A stretch of 64,000 bases of DNA, from assembly GCF_013141825.1 (NCBI RefSeq), contig NZ_RZNH01000005.1, positions 1 to 64,000 on the forward strand, written 5' to 3'. Source of the DNA: Marinifilum caeruleilacunae. Its GTDB lineage: Bacteria > Bacteroidota > Bacteroidia > Bacteroidales > Marinifilaceae. Under the pieces are notes generated by a model. It did no database searches and was not told the DNA's origin. It saw only the letters and a list, made by a program, of their open reading frames with translations. The first letter of the stretch is position 1. Each line of letters begins with the position of its first letter. Positions 16,160-25,208 of this stretch are shown piece after piece. The translations under genes and the position numbers were made by a program.

Positions 16160-16611
16160 CGAATGTCTTAGGTTGGATAGAATATGCTATACAATGGCAA
16201 AGTATAAGTCTTCCATCTGCAACCTTAATCACAATAAGTCTCCTTTCCAATTTTTGGACTGTATCCTGCGGGAGGCAAATTCGTTTCCCAATTTACCCAT
16301 CGGTTTATAAATCATACATTTTTAGAATTGCTTAGACTTTATAAACTCGGAGCTAATTTCATTAAGCAAGGTAAAGATATTAATATTAACGAATCTACAA
16401 ATGTGCATGTATGTCTAATGTAATAAAATTGAAATGCTATCGTTTGCATCAATTCTTGTTTAAGAGCTTGAAATGCTTGCAAAGTGATGCTTTTACATTT
16501 CTAATTGTTCAGTTTTTAAATTTCAATACCTTCGAAATTCTGGCTTATTTATATTTAGTTTTATTAAAAAATGACTTTATTTATCTGATTAATCAGTCAA
16601 AATCAATGTAG
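16160..16611. other. Intergenic region between the Moco operon and the CDF gene
   Basis: About 450 bases. The left part is the probable 5' leader of the Moco operon on the minus strand. The right part is AT-rich and contains a 12-bp palindrome CTGATTAATCAG at 16585-16596, just before the CDF start. I see no credible gene. Confidence 0.4.
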
Positions 16612-17547
16612 ATGGGACAACACAATCACAAGCATAGCCATGATCATGGTCATCTGAAAGGTAGAAATTTAGGAATAGCCATATTATTAAATATTGCCAT
16701 TACGGTTTCCCAGGTAGTTGGTGGTTTTATCTCGGGTAGTTTGGCCTTGTTATCGGATGCATTGCACAATTTCTCAGACGTATTGGCTTTACTGATTAGT
16801 TGGTTTGCCAGCAAATTGTCACAACGAAAACAGACCGCACGTCAGACCTTTGGGTACAAAAGAGCAGAGATTCTGGCTGCCTTAATTAATGCGGTGTCTT
16901 TAATCGTAATTGCTTTTTTCCTGCTAAAAGAGGCAGTGATCAGATTGAGAGAACCTCAGGAAATTCAATCTGGTGTAGTGATGATACTTGGAGGGCTTTC
17001 GATCGTATTAAATGGCTTAAGTGTATTGCTGGTCATGAAAGATGCCAAAAACAACATCAATATGCGTTCGGCTTACCTTCACTTGCTTACGGATATGGTT
17101 TCATCGGTGGCCGTGGTTTTGGGCGGACTGGCCATGTATTTGTGGGAAATTTCGTGGATCGATAGCATTTTAACAATTGCCATTGCATTGTATTTGGTTT
17201 ATTCGAGTTGGGGATTAATCGTGGAAAGTGTTCGAATCATCATGCAATTTGCGCCCGTGCATGTAAACCTTGAGGAGATCCAGGAAAAGGTAATTGCCAT
17301 AGAAGAGGTAAATAATATTCACCATGTGCATGTTTGGCAATTGGATGACAAGCAGATCAATTTTGAGGCTCACATTAGTTTTATTCAAGATTTGCCCTTG
17401 AGCGAAGTGAATAAAGTATTGCATAAGATTGAGCACCTTCTTCACGATGATTTTGAGATCAATCATGTTACTCTACAACCTGAAATCAATGGATATTGCA
17501 AGGATGATAGCCTGGTAAAACAAGAAAAACCGCATTCACATGAATAA
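16612..17547 (+). CDS. Cation diffusion facilitator (CDF) metal exporter
   Basis: 311 residues. A His-rich N-terminus (HNHKHSHDHGH) precedes six predicted membrane helices. Metal-site signatures HNFSD (helix 2) and HLLTD (helix 5) match Zn-type CDF proteins, which export Zn2+ or related divalent ions in exchange for protons. The cytoplasmic C-terminal domain (about 210-300) contains HHVHVWQL, typical for the family. Monocistronic, followed by a hairpin. Confidence 0.9.
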   Translation: MGQHNHKHSHDHGHLKGRNLGIAILLNIAITVSQVVGGFISGSLALLSDALHNFSDVLALLISWFASKLSQRKQTARQTFGYKRAEILAALINAVSLIVIAFFLLKEAVIRLREPQEIQSGVVMILGGLSIVLNGLSVLLVMKDAKNNINMRSAYLHLLTDMVSSVAVVLGGLAMYLWEISWIDSILTIAIALYLVYSSWGLIVESVRIIMQFAPVHVNLEEIQEKVIAIEEVNNIHHVHVWQLDDKQINFEAHISFIQDLPLSEVNKVLHKIEHLLHDDFEINHVTLQPEINGYCKDDSLVKQEKPHSHE

Positions 17548-17548
17548 G

Positions 17549-17580
17549 CTGGTTTTGATTAAATATCCCATCAAAACCAG
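17549..17580. terminator. Hairpin after the CDF gene
   Basis: CTGGTTTTGAT (17549-17559) is perfectly complementary to ATCAAAACCAG (17570-17580). There is no clear U-tract on the plus strand, so it may act weakly. It also lies downstream of the convergent HAD gene. Confidence 0.5.
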
Positions 17581-17614
17581 ATCAATTGTAACAATATTTT
17601 GAATTGAACTCAAC

Positions 17615-18265
17615 TTAATCGAAAGAGCTCATTAAATCCATAGGCTTTTCTAAAAGTGTTTGTGCACCATTTTCCAAAAGCTCTTCCATGTCTCTGAATC
17701 CCCAGAGAACGCCTACTGCATGCATGCCTGAATTTTGAGCAGTGGCCATATCAACTCCCGAATCGCCAATGTACATGAGTTCTGAAGGATCAATACCCAT
17801 TTTTTCGCTAATCAGGATTGCACCTTTTGGATCTGGTTTTCTTGGAATATCACCGCCAGCTCCTAGCACATATTCCAATTTCCAATCCGCCAATAATACT
17901 TCTACTACTTTTTGAGTTAACTCATTTGCCTTATTGGAGAATACCGAGATTTTAATTCCTTTTTCGCTTAAAGCATTTAAAAGATCTTTAATACCCGGAT
18001 ATAGACAAGTTTTTACAATGCAGTTTTCATCATAAACGCTCATCATCCTATCAAAACTCTTTTCGATTTCTTCTACACTTCTGTTTTCGAGTGGTAAGGA
18101 TTTTTCTACCAAACTACGTACACCTCTTCCCACAAAGGTCTTATATGTTGTGTAATCGTGGGTCGGAAAATTATTTTCTTCTAAAACCTGATTCATTGAA
18201 TCAGCAATGTCTTCGATAGAATTGGCCAATGTGCCATCAAGGTCAAAAATAACTCCTTTAATCAT
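17615..18265 (-). CDS. HAD-family phosphatase, phosphoglycolate phosphatase-like
   Basis: 216 residues. HAD motifs in order: DLDGT (8-12) with catalytic Asp, the Ser in FSNKA, the Lys in RKPDPKG, and GDSGVDMATAQ. The cap insertion position fits subclass I (Gph/PGMB-like). Gph removes 2-phosphoglycolate, but the exact substrate cannot be read from sequence. It is separated by terminators on both sides, so probably monocistronic. Confidence 0.85.
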   Translation of the reverse strand: MIKGVIFDLDGTLANSIEDIADSMNQVLEENNFPTHDYTTYKTFVGRGVRSLVEKSLPLENRSVEEIEKSFDRMMSVYDENCIVKTCLYPGIKDLLNALSEKGIKISVFSNKANELTQKVVEVLLADWKLEYVLGAGGDIPRKPDPKGAILISEKMGIDPSELMYIGDSGVDMATAQNSGMHAVGVLWGFRDMEELLENGAQTLLEKPMDLMSSFD

Positions 18266-18343
18266 AATTTGAATTTAGATTTTTAGATTCAAGTTCATTA
18301 CAAAGATATCAATACAATTGAAAGATTGATGTGGATTGCATAG

Positions 18344-18374
18344 AAAAGCCGGTATGTTTACGATACCGGCTTTA
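18344..18374 (-). terminator. Intrinsic terminator of the secreted-protein gene
   Basis: AAAGCCGGTAT (18345-18355) pairs with ATACCGGCTTT (18363-18373) perfectly, with A-rich and T-rich flanks. It lies downstream of the stop at 18389 on the minus strand. Confidence 0.75.
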
Positions 18375-18388
18375 TTTTCTATAGCTTA

Positions 18389-19120
18389 TTATTTCACAAT
18401 TGATCGAAGTTCAGCATTGTAATCGACTAAAATATCGTACCACTCATCCAGCATGTTTTGCCAACTCCCTTTTCCATAAAGCTTTTCAAATTCTTTTTGG
18501 AATCCGATGTCTTGCGACCAGGCGTCATAGCTATCGAAATTCCATACAATGCCAACATCAGCACTCTTAGGAGTATGCAAAGGATTATTAAACACAAGAA
18601 AGGCAACACCTAAACTCTTCGATGTTTTCATTAACTTTTCGGCAATTGCATTGAACCTGTAATATTGACCCCTTTTTAAATCGATGGCCCAGGCTTCATA
18701 GTGCTTCGAATTAATAACCAAATCCATTCCGAAGGAAAGCTTCTCATTAAAATTCCACAAGCTTACCGCTCCATATTTTTCTACCAGTGGATCGATGTTT
18801 TTCTCCCAATCTTCATGATGACCATTCTCTTTTTGCGGACGAGTATCCAAAGCTGCGTAAGTGGTTGGTCCCATAATCCAAACGTACCAACCTGCCTTCT
18901 CTCCATAATCAACTTTTCTTAATCCGGCTACATAGTCGCCTTTAGGGTGAAACTTATCATTATGAGCCTTAATGGCTTTTTCAAATTTATCAGACATTCC
19001 ACGTTTTGGCAGAATGTAAACACTTTCTACCACCTGGGTTTTCTTCTCCTCTTTTTCCTGTCCAAAAACGGCAAATGTGCAAAGCAGTGCCAATCCCAGG
19101 ACTAAAATCCTCTTTTTCAT
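18389..19120 (-). CDS. Secreted protein, unknown function
   Basis: 243 residues from the start at 19120, which begins a clean signal peptide (MKKRILVLGLALLCTFAVFG). The mature part shows two similar halves (about 30-120 and 140-235) with aromatic, alternating strand/helix composition resembling a dimeric alpha-beta barrel (NIPSNAP/EthD-like), which is a tentative reading. On the minus strand a TAAATTTG box at 19155-19148 is a plausible -7 element. Monocistronic. Confidence 0.65.
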   Translation of the reverse strand: MKKRILVLGLALLCTFAVFGQEKEEKKTQVVESVYILPKRGMSDKFEKAIKAHNDKFHPKGDYVAGLRKVDYGEKAGWYVWIMGPTTYAALDTRPQKENGHHEDWEKNIDPLVEKYGAVSLWNFNEKLSFGMDLVINSKHYEAWAIDLKRGQYYRFNAIAEKLMKTSKSLGVAFLVFNNPLHTPKSADVGIVWNFDSYDAWSQDIGFQKEFEKLYGKGSWQNMLDEWYDILVDYNAELRSIVK

Positions 19121-19341
19121 GATAAATATGTTTTTAGTGAATAAGTGCAAATTTACAATAATTATTTGGAATGAGTCTAATTAAGATTTTTTAAACAGGT
19201 GATAATCAATGGTGTAGAGAGGTGGATCTTGAAGGGTTTAGATCGAGCTTTTGGTCTTGACCTGAAAAGCAATAATTCCATTAAAAGAAGAGATTGTTGA
19301 GATTCTTTGTTTTTCTAAGTATTTGGTAATGAAAAAATATC

Positions 19342-19349
19342 TATATTTG
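19342..19349 (+). promoter_or_regulatory. Promoter (-7 box) of the thr operon
   Basis: TATATTTG fits the Bacteroidota -7 consensus. A TTTG lies 16 bases upstream (19322-19325), closer than the usual 19-21. Transcription would start near 19355, about 24 nt before the leader-peptide start. Confidence 0.55.
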
Positions 19350-19378
19350 GAACTCACAACGAAGCGTAGAATTGAATA

Positions 19379-19486
19379 ATGCATAACAGTACAAACATAG
19401 CTATGATGAACATGCCAATTATTGGTATGGGCGGTGCTATGGGCATTATTACCACCACAACAACTACAACTACGGGGACCCTTTAG
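19379..19486 (+). CDS. thrL: Threonine operon leader peptide
   Basis: A 35-codon reading frame begins MHNSTNIAMMNMPIIGMG and ends in Ile-Ile, eight consecutive Thr codons, then Gly-Thr-Leu-stop. It also contains six Met (including the start) and five Ile. It lies between the promoter and thrA, and its stop codon is in the loop of an intrinsic terminator. This is the standard logic of ribosome-mediated attenuation: shortage of charged Thr (and perhaps Ile or Met) tRNA stalls the ribosome and lets thrABC be transcribed. The sequence resembles enteric thrL in logic, not in sequence. Confidence 0.85.
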   Translation: MHNSTNIAMMNMPIIGMGGAMGIITTTTTTTTGTL

Positions 19487-19500
19487 GGGTCTATTTTATT
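19474..19500 (+). terminator. Attenuator terminator of the thr operon
   Basis: GGACCC (19476-19481) pairs with GGGTCT (19487-19492), ending in one G-U pair, with a 5-nt loop that includes the leader stop codon. TATTTTATT follows. A ribosome stalled on the Thr run (19451-19474) would cover the 5' arm and block the hairpin. Confidence 0.6.
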
Positions 19501-19695
19501 ACATATCGCCAAAGGTGGGTATTTACATACTCAAAAGTACAAAAGAATATTTCGCACATGATAATTTAATATGTTGTAAATTCATTCTTGCAATGTTTTA
19601 TGTGCTTAGTATCAGATAACTATAACCATTATATAATCATTGATGATTGAATCAACATTTGTAGGGAGAGAAGATCATCAAAAGAAAAGAAAAAA
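19487..19695 (+). other. Untranslated leader between thrL and thrA
   Basis: About 210 bases. A GGTGGGT at 19513-19519 could pair with the ACCACC within the Thr codons. The rest is AT-rich with an A-rich stretch before the thrA ATG. No gene seen. Confidence 0.4.
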
Positions 19696-22131
19696 ATGAA
19701 AGTTTTAAAATTTGGAGGAAGCTCGGTAGCCAATGCAGAAAGCTGTAATCGGGTAAGAGAAATCGTAAAAAAGAACCATAAAAGTCGTAAGCAAGTTGTA
19801 GTTGTGTCGGCTTTGGGCGGTGTTACCGATGAACTGGAGCGATGTATTGGTCTGGCTGGTCAGAGAAATAAAGAGTACGAAAATGTACTTATGGCTATTA
19901 AGGCAAGACATCTGAATATGATTCAGGAATTGGAACTGGCAGCTGAACATGGGGAAAAGGTAAATCGAAAGTTCGATGAAATTTCGGAGGTGTTACAAGG
20001 AGTATATTTATTGGAAGACATTTCGGAAAAAGCCCGAAACACAGTTCTGGGCACAGGGGAATTGTTGTCGTCAGAAATGATATCAGAATTTTTTAGTAAT
20101 TCTGGTATGAACACTGTTTGTTATGATTCAAGAGATTTTATTAAAACCCAGAATGGAAAAGGTGTTTATTTAAATGCGAAGCAAACAAATCAAAACTTAC
20201 AGAAAGTAAAAAGTTCGGAATTTGATATCGCTGTTTTTCCAGGATTTATTGCTTCTGGTCAGAAGGGAGAAATGACTTTGTTAGGGCGCGGTGGTTCAGA
20301 TTATACCGCATCCATTTTAGCTGCTGGTTTAGAATGTTCACAACTGGAAATCTGGACCGATGTAAGTGGCATGTATACGGCCGACCCTCGTTTTGTTTCC
20401 CAGGCTTCTCCAATCAAAAGAATGTCTTTCCAGGAAGCCATGGAGCTGTCCCATTTTGGTGCCAAGGTGATCTATCCTCCAACCTTAATTCCGGTTGTTC
20501 AAAACCAGATTGATGTTAGGATCAAAAACACCTTTGCTCCCGAAGAGGAAGGAACCTTAATAAGTAAAACTCCTGGAGAGGAGCGATCTGTTGTTAGAGG
20601 ATTGTCTTCGGTTAATAATATTAACCTCTTTACCCTTTCAGGAAATGGTGTAATCGGAATTAGTGGTTTTGCATCCAGGTTTTTTACCAGTTTGGCACAA
20701 AGTAAAATTAACGTGGTATTAATTACCCAGGCTTCTTCCGAGCATAGTATTAGTGTAGGAATTCATAGAGATGATACAGAACAGGCAGTTGAAGCACTTC
20801 GCGATGAGTTCGAAATGGAAATCAGTATGAATCTTGTGAATGAACCTGCTGTAGAAGAAAATTTATCGATTGTTGCAGTTGTGGGAGAAGACATGGGCTT
20901 CACCCCGGGAATTTCTGGAAAAGTGTTTAGTGTTCTTGGCAAAAATGGTGTTAATATACGTGCCATGGCCCAGGGAGGAAACGAAATGAACCTGACTTTC
21001 ATGGTGCCTACAAGAGATATCAAGAAGGTATTGAATGTGATACATGAAGAATTTTTTGATTCTACCTATAAAAAAGTGAACCTGTACATTGCCGGTGTAG
21101 GTAATGTTGGGGGGAAATTACTGGAATTTATCAAAAACCAGTATGAACATTTGCTGGAAGAAAAAGGGCTTCAACTGATTGTAAGAGCCGTTACCAACTC
21201 AAGAAAAATGTATTTTGCAGAAGATGAGGATTTGTTGCAGGATTGGGAGAATAAACTCAAGCAATCAGATACAAAAGCCGACCTGAAAGAGTTTGTTCGA
21301 CTTATGGATCAATCCAATCTTCGAAACAGGATTTTTGTTGATATCACGGCAAGTGAGCAAGTAAGCGAAGTATATGAGAGTATCCTGAACTCTACAGTTG
21401 CGATTGTAGCCTGTAATAAAATTGCTGCATCGTCCAATTACGATAACTACAAGAGCATAAAGGCAGCCGCCAAAAAACACAATGTCGAGTTTATGTTCGA
21501 AAGTAATGTTGGTGCCGGATTACCAGTGATTAGTACGATAAACAGCCTGGTAAATACAGGTGATGAAATCGTGGGGATAGATGCTGTTGTTTCGGGCAGT
21601 TTGAATTTTATCATGAACGAATTTAATAAAGGCCGTTCATTTGTTGAGGCCGTGCGAATGGCAATGGAGCAAGGGTTTACCGAACCCGATCCAAAAATCG
21701 ATTTGAGCGGAATGGATGTTTTGAGGAAACTGTTGATACTTTCCCGCGAGGCTGGCTATCATTTAGAAGAGGATGAAGTGGAACACCAGCCAATGATACC
21801 TGAGTCTTGTCTGCAGGGAAGTTCTGCAGAAGACCTGCTGAAAGACCTTGAGGCCAATAACGATCATTTTGAGGCCTGGCGAAAGGTAATGAAAGAGAAA
21901 AATATTAGATATCGATATATCGCTTCATTCAAAGATGGAAGAGCCAATGTAAGTTTGAAAGAGGTAAGTCCTGACCATCCATTTTACGATATTCATGGTA
22001 AGGATAATGTGATTTCTTTAAGTACAAAATGGTACGACGATCAGCCTTTAATTATTAAGGGAGCTGGTGCAGGGGCAGAGGTTACGGCATCAGGGATTTT
22101 TGGTGATATCATTAGAATTAGCAGAAATTAA
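19696..22131 (+). CDS. thrA: Bifunctional aspartokinase / homoserine dehydrogenase
   Basis: 811 residues, the normal length for the fused enzyme. The aspartokinase domain starts with KFGGSSVANAE and has GRGGSDYTA (about 200). Two ACT domains follow (about 310-460), then a homoserine dehydrogenase domain (from about 463) with GVGNVGGKLLE and the catalytic region GLPVISTINSL. It catalyses the first and third steps from aspartate to threonine and is typically feedback-inhibited through the ACT domains. It is followed directly by thrB and thrC. Confidence 0.97.
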   Translation: MKVLKFGGSSVANAESCNRVREIVKKNHKSRKQVVVVSALGGVTDELERCIGLAGQRNKEYENVLMAIKARHLNMIQELELAAEHGEKVNRKFDEISEVLQGVYLLEDISEKARNTVLGTGELLSSEMISEFFSNSGMNTVCYDSRDFIKTQNGKGVYLNAKQTNQNLQKVKSSEFDIAVFPGFIASGQKGEMTLLGRGGSDYTASILAAGLECSQLEIWTDVSGMYTADPRFVSQASPIKRMSFQEAMELSHFGAKVIYPPTLIPVVQNQIDVRIKNTFAPEEEGTLISKTPGEERSVVRGLSSVNNINLFTLSGNGVIGISGFASRFFTSLAQSKINVVLITQASSEHSISVGIHRDDTEQAVEALRDEFEMEISMNLVNEPAVEENLSIVAVVGEDMGFTPGISGKVFSVLGKNGVNIRAMAQGGNEMNLTFMVPTRDIKKVLNVIHEEFFDSTYKKVNLYIAGVGNVGGKLLEFIKNQYEHLLEEKGLQLIVRAVTNSRKMYFAEDEDLLQDWENKLKQSDTKADLKEFVRLMDQSNLRNRIFVDITASEQVSEVYESILNSTVAIVACNKIAASSNYDNYKSIKAAAKKHNVEFMFESNVGAGLPVISTINSLVNTGDEIVGIDAVVSGSLNFIMNEFNKGRSFVEAVRMAMEQGFTEPDPKIDLSGMDVLRKLLILSREAGYHLEEDEVEHQPMIPESCLQGSSAEDLLKDLEANNDHFEAWRKVMKEKNIRYRYIASFKDGRANVSLKEVSPDHPFYDIHGKDNVISLSTKWYDDQPLIIKGAGAGAEVTASGIFGDIIRISRN

Positions 22132-22143
22132 TTGAGAAGTAAG

Positions 22144-23127
22144 ATGGACAATAATTCAGTAAACTATCCTGAGGATAGTAATCATGAAAATCAGGTAAAA
22201 ATGTTAGATGAAGTAAAGGTGTTTGCCCCAGGAAGTGTTTCAAACGTAGGCTGTGGCTTCGATATATTAGGATTTGCCATCGATGGTGTTGGCGATGAAA
22301 TGATCCTTAAAAAGAATGATAAAAACGAGATTGTGATTTTCCCCGTAAATGGATACGAAAATTTACCAACCGACCCCAAAAAGAATGTAGCAGGAGTTGC
22401 GATTCAAGCTCTTTTGGACGATTTGGGTAGCGATCAGGGATTTGACATTGAGATTGTAAAAAATATTAAGCCAGGTAGTGGAATTGGATCGAGCGCTGCC
22501 AGTGCTGCCGGAGCAGTAGTTGCAGCGAATGAACTATTGGGCAGTCCGTATTCGCGAATGCAATTGGTCGATTTTGCCATGATTGGTGAAGAGGTAGCTT
22601 CAGGCGATATTCATGCCGATAATGTGGCTCCTGCAACTTTAGGTGGATTCTGCCTGATTCGTGGATACAATCCTTTGGATGTGATACATATCAATCCTCC
22701 AAAAGATTTATGGTGCGTAGTGATTCACCCACAAATTGAGATCAAAACAAAAGAGTCGAGAGAGCTGCTTTCTCCCGAAATCCCGCTGAAAAAGGCAATA
22801 CGTCAATGGGGAAATGTAGCAGGATTAATGTCTGGATTGTATACCTCCGACTATGAATTAATTGGCAGATCCCTGGAAGACCATATTGTTGAACCACAAA
22901 GAAAAGTACTAATTCCCGAATTTGATGAGTTGAAACTCTCTGTGATGGAAGCAGGGGCATTGGGCTGTAGTATTTCAGGATCGGGACCATCGGTTTTTGC
23001 CTTAACCAATGGAAAAGAAACAGCCGATGTGGTTGCCGGTGCAATGGATGTGGTATTTAAACGAACCGATCTGGAGTATAAGATTTATGTTTCGAAAGTG
23101 AGTGATGAAGGAGTGAAAATTTTGTAA
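22144..23127 (+). CDS. thrB: Homoserine kinase
   Basis: GHMP kinase that phosphorylates homoserine. Conserved VKVFAPGSVSNVGCGFDILG lies near the N-terminus, the ATP loop PGSGIGSSAASAAGA near 110, and GCSISGSGPSVFA near 275. From ATG 22144 it has 327 residues. TTG at 22132 (directly after the thrA stop) and ATG at 22201 are alternative starts, since family homology begins only near 22213. Second gene of the thr operon. Confidence 0.95.
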   Translation: MDNNSVNYPEDSNHENQVKMLDEVKVFAPGSVSNVGCGFDILGFAIDGVGDEMILKKNDKNEIVIFPVNGYENLPTDPKKNVAGVAIQALLDDLGSDQGFDIEIVKNIKPGSGIGSSAASAAGAVVAANELLGSPYSRMQLVDFAMIGEEVASGDIHADNVAPATLGGFCLIRGYNPLDVIHINPPKDLWCVVIHPQIEIKTKESRELLSPEIPLKKAIRQWGNVAGLMSGLYTSDYELIGRSLEDHIVEPQRKVLIPEFDELKLSVMEAGALGCSISGSGPSVFALTNGKETADVVAGAMDVVFKRTDLEYKIYVSKVSDEGVKIL

Positions 23128-23137
23128 GTGAGAAAGA

Positions 23138-24433
23138 ATGAATTACTATAGTACAAACAACAAAGAGCTTCGATATAGCTTTAAAGAAGCAGTAATCAAA
23201 GGTCTTTCGCCGGATAAAGGATTGTTTTTTCCTGTTGCCATTCCAAAATTAGATGAACAGTTCTTCCGTGAATTGCCATGGAAAAGCATCGCTGAAATCG
23301 GATTTGAAGTAGCCAAACACTTTGTTGGTGATGATATCAACGAAAGTGATTTGAAAAAGATTTGTGATGAAGTATTTAATTTTCCAATACCTCTGGTAAA
23401 AGTAGAAGAGGGAGTGTATAGCCTTGAGCTTTTTCACGGACCAACCTGTGCTTTTAAAGATGTTGGCGCACGTTTTATGAGTCGCTGCCTTAGTGCCTTT
23501 GCAAAGCAAAATAAAGAAGAGGTAAGGATATTGGTAGCTACATCCGGAGATACAGGTAGTGCCGTTGCAAATGGATTTTTAGGAGTAGAAGGCGTAAGCG
23601 TGATTATTCTGTATCCGAAAGGAAAAGTGAGTAAGATTCAGGAGCAACAACTCACCACAATGGGGCAGAATATTAAAGCCCTGGAGGTTGAAGGAACTTT
23701 TGATGACTGCCAGGCTTTGGTTAAAACCGCTTTCGCGGATAAGGATCTGAACCAGAAAATGAATCTTACATCAGCCAACTCCATTAACATTGCACGTTTG
23801 TTGCCGCAGAGCTTTTATTATTTCTATGCACTGGGCCAGCTCAATGAAAAAAGCAGAGAGGTAATTGTTTCGGTACCAAGTGGAAATTATGGCAACCTTA
23901 CCGGTGGATTACTCGCCAAACAAATGGGCTTACCCATAGAAAGTTTTGTTGCGTCAGCCAATAGAAATAAAATTGTGCCCGATTACCTGGATCATGGCAA
24001 GTACGAACCCAAAGCATCGGTACAAACCATTTCAAATGCTATGGATGTAGGAGCACCTAGTAATTTTGCCAGGATGATGGAGATTTACCAGGAGAACCAT
24101 TCCGATATTATTGAAGATATTAAAGGAGCCTGGTTTAGTGATGATGAGACAAAAGAGGTGATGAAAGATGTGTATGAGAGAGAAGCTTATATTCTTGATC
24201 CGCATGGAGCAGTAGGCTATTTAGGCTTAAAAAAGTACTTGAATAAAGAGAAACAGGTTGGGATATTTTTAGAGACAGCACACCCGGCAAAATTCAAGGA
24301 AACGGTAGAAAGTGTCATAAAAAAGGAGGTAAGTGTACCAAAATACCTGTTAGAATGTCTAAAAAAGAAAAAAAATAGCAGGGTCATTTCTAAATATTTT
24401 GATGACTTTAAAAATTTCCTCCTAAATGAATGA
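23138..24433 (+). CDS. thrC: Threonine synthase
   Basis: 431 residues. PLP-dependent enzyme that converts phosphohomoserine to threonine. The N-terminal YYSTNNKELRYSFKEAVIKG pattern, HGPTCAFKDVGARFM with the PLP-binding Lys (about 107), ATSGDTGSAVANGF, and SANSINIARLLPQSFYY are family signatures. Last gene of the thr operon, followed by a strong terminator. Confidence 0.97.
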   Translation: MNYYSTNNKELRYSFKEAVIKGLSPDKGLFFPVAIPKLDEQFFRELPWKSIAEIGFEVAKHFVGDDINESDLKKICDEVFNFPIPLVKVEEGVYSLELFHGPTCAFKDVGARFMSRCLSAFAKQNKEEVRILVATSGDTGSAVANGFLGVEGVSVIILYPKGKVSKIQEQQLTTMGQNIKALEVEGTFDDCQALVKTAFADKDLNQKMNLTSANSINIARLLPQSFYYFYALGQLNEKSREVIVSVPSGNYGNLTGGLLAKQMGLPIESFVASANRNKIVPDYLDHGKYEPKASVQTISNAMDVGAPSNFARMMEIYQENHSDIIEDIKGAWFSDDETKEVMKDVYEREAYILDPHGAVGYLGLKKYLNKEKQVGIFLETAHPAKFKETVESVIKKEVSVPKYLLECLKKKKNSRVISKYFDDFKNFLLNE

Positions 24434-24444
24434 AATTAAACAAG

Positions 24445-24472
24445 AAACCAAGCAATTGAGCTTGGTTTTTTT
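24445..24472 (+). terminator. Intrinsic terminator of thrABC
   Basis: AAACCAAGC (24445-24453) pairs with GCTTGGTTT (24460-24468) and the stem is followed by a T-tract. Confidence 0.85.
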
Positions 24473-24864
24473 ACGGGAATCTTGCAAGTTGAAATTTAAC
24501 TTTGTTTGCTTGAATTGAAAAATGTTAAAAATGAGTGATTTTTGTAAAATGCTGAAAATAAACAGTTAATGATATGTTTATTAGAGATCTGATTTAAATG
24601 ATTCATTTTGCGAAATGTTTGTCGTAAATACAATTTGGTTAAATTGAAATGTAGAATAAATACTTTTATGATTCAATTATATTTTCTGTAGATAAGGTAT
24701 ATTCTAGGGTTTAAAAAATTATAGCCTATTATTATGTACAGATTATAAAAAGTCAAAATTTCTTATTTTTTCCTAAACGAAATTTGCAAACGTCTAGAAA
24801 TCCTTTATATTTGTATAGAAATCAAATTTAAAAGCATTTTTTAACCCTAAAATTTTATAAAGTT
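24473..24864 (+). promoter_or_regulatory. AT-rich gap and HU promoter
   Basis: The ~390-base gap is very AT-rich with no gene. TTTG (24783-24786) and TATATTTG (24806-24813) are separated by exactly 19 bases, a textbook Bacteroidota promoter, 52 bp before the HU start. The long AT-rich upstream tract may act as an UP-like or curved region. Confidence 0.7.
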
Positions 24865-25137
24865 ATGAACAAAGCTCAATTAATTGATGCAATTGCTAGC
24901 AAGGCTGGTTTAACTAAAGCTGATTCTAAAAAAGCATTAGACGCTTTTATTGAAACTACTACTGAAGCATTAAAAGGCGATGATAGAGTAGCTCTTGTTG
25001 GATTCGGTTCATTCTCTGTATCTAAGCGTGACGCTAGAACTGGTAGAAACCCACAAACTGGTAAGCCAATCAATATTCCTGCAAAAAAGGTTATTAAATT
25101 TAAGGCTGGTTCAGAATTAGCAGACTCAGTACAATAA
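24865..25137 (+). CDS. HU-family DNA-binding protein
   Basis: 90 residues. Classic [26 protein letters not shown] at the N-terminus, [21 protein letters not shown] with the DNA-inserting beta arm, and a [11 protein letters not shown] terminus. It is a nucleoid protein that bends DNA. Preceded by a canonical promoter and followed by a terminator. Codon choice is biased, as expected for a highly expressed gene. Confidence 0.97.
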   Translation: MNKAQLIDAIASKAGLTKADSKKALDAFIETTTEALKGDDRVALVGFGSFSVSKRDARTGRNPQTGKPINIPAKKVIKFKAGSELADSVQ

Positions 25138-25161
25138 ATATATTGTAAGTCAGATGAAATT

Positions 25162-25190
25162 AGGGGGGTAATTATATACCTCCTTTTTTT
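25162..25190 (+). terminator. Intrinsic terminator of the HU gene
   Basis: A G-run (25163-25168) pairs with the TACCTCC stretch (25177-25183) and seven T follow. Confidence 0.75.
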
Positions 25191-25208
25191 ATACCATAAT
25201 TTTTACAA

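Noticed and set aside
16131-16310. Open frames upstream of the mobB-like gene
   Set aside because: They lie in the probable structured leader, have no homology and are better explained as untranslated RNA.
24473-24864. Small RNA gene in the AT-rich gap before HU
   Set aside because: No terminator or stable stem is visible; the region is explained by the HU promoter.
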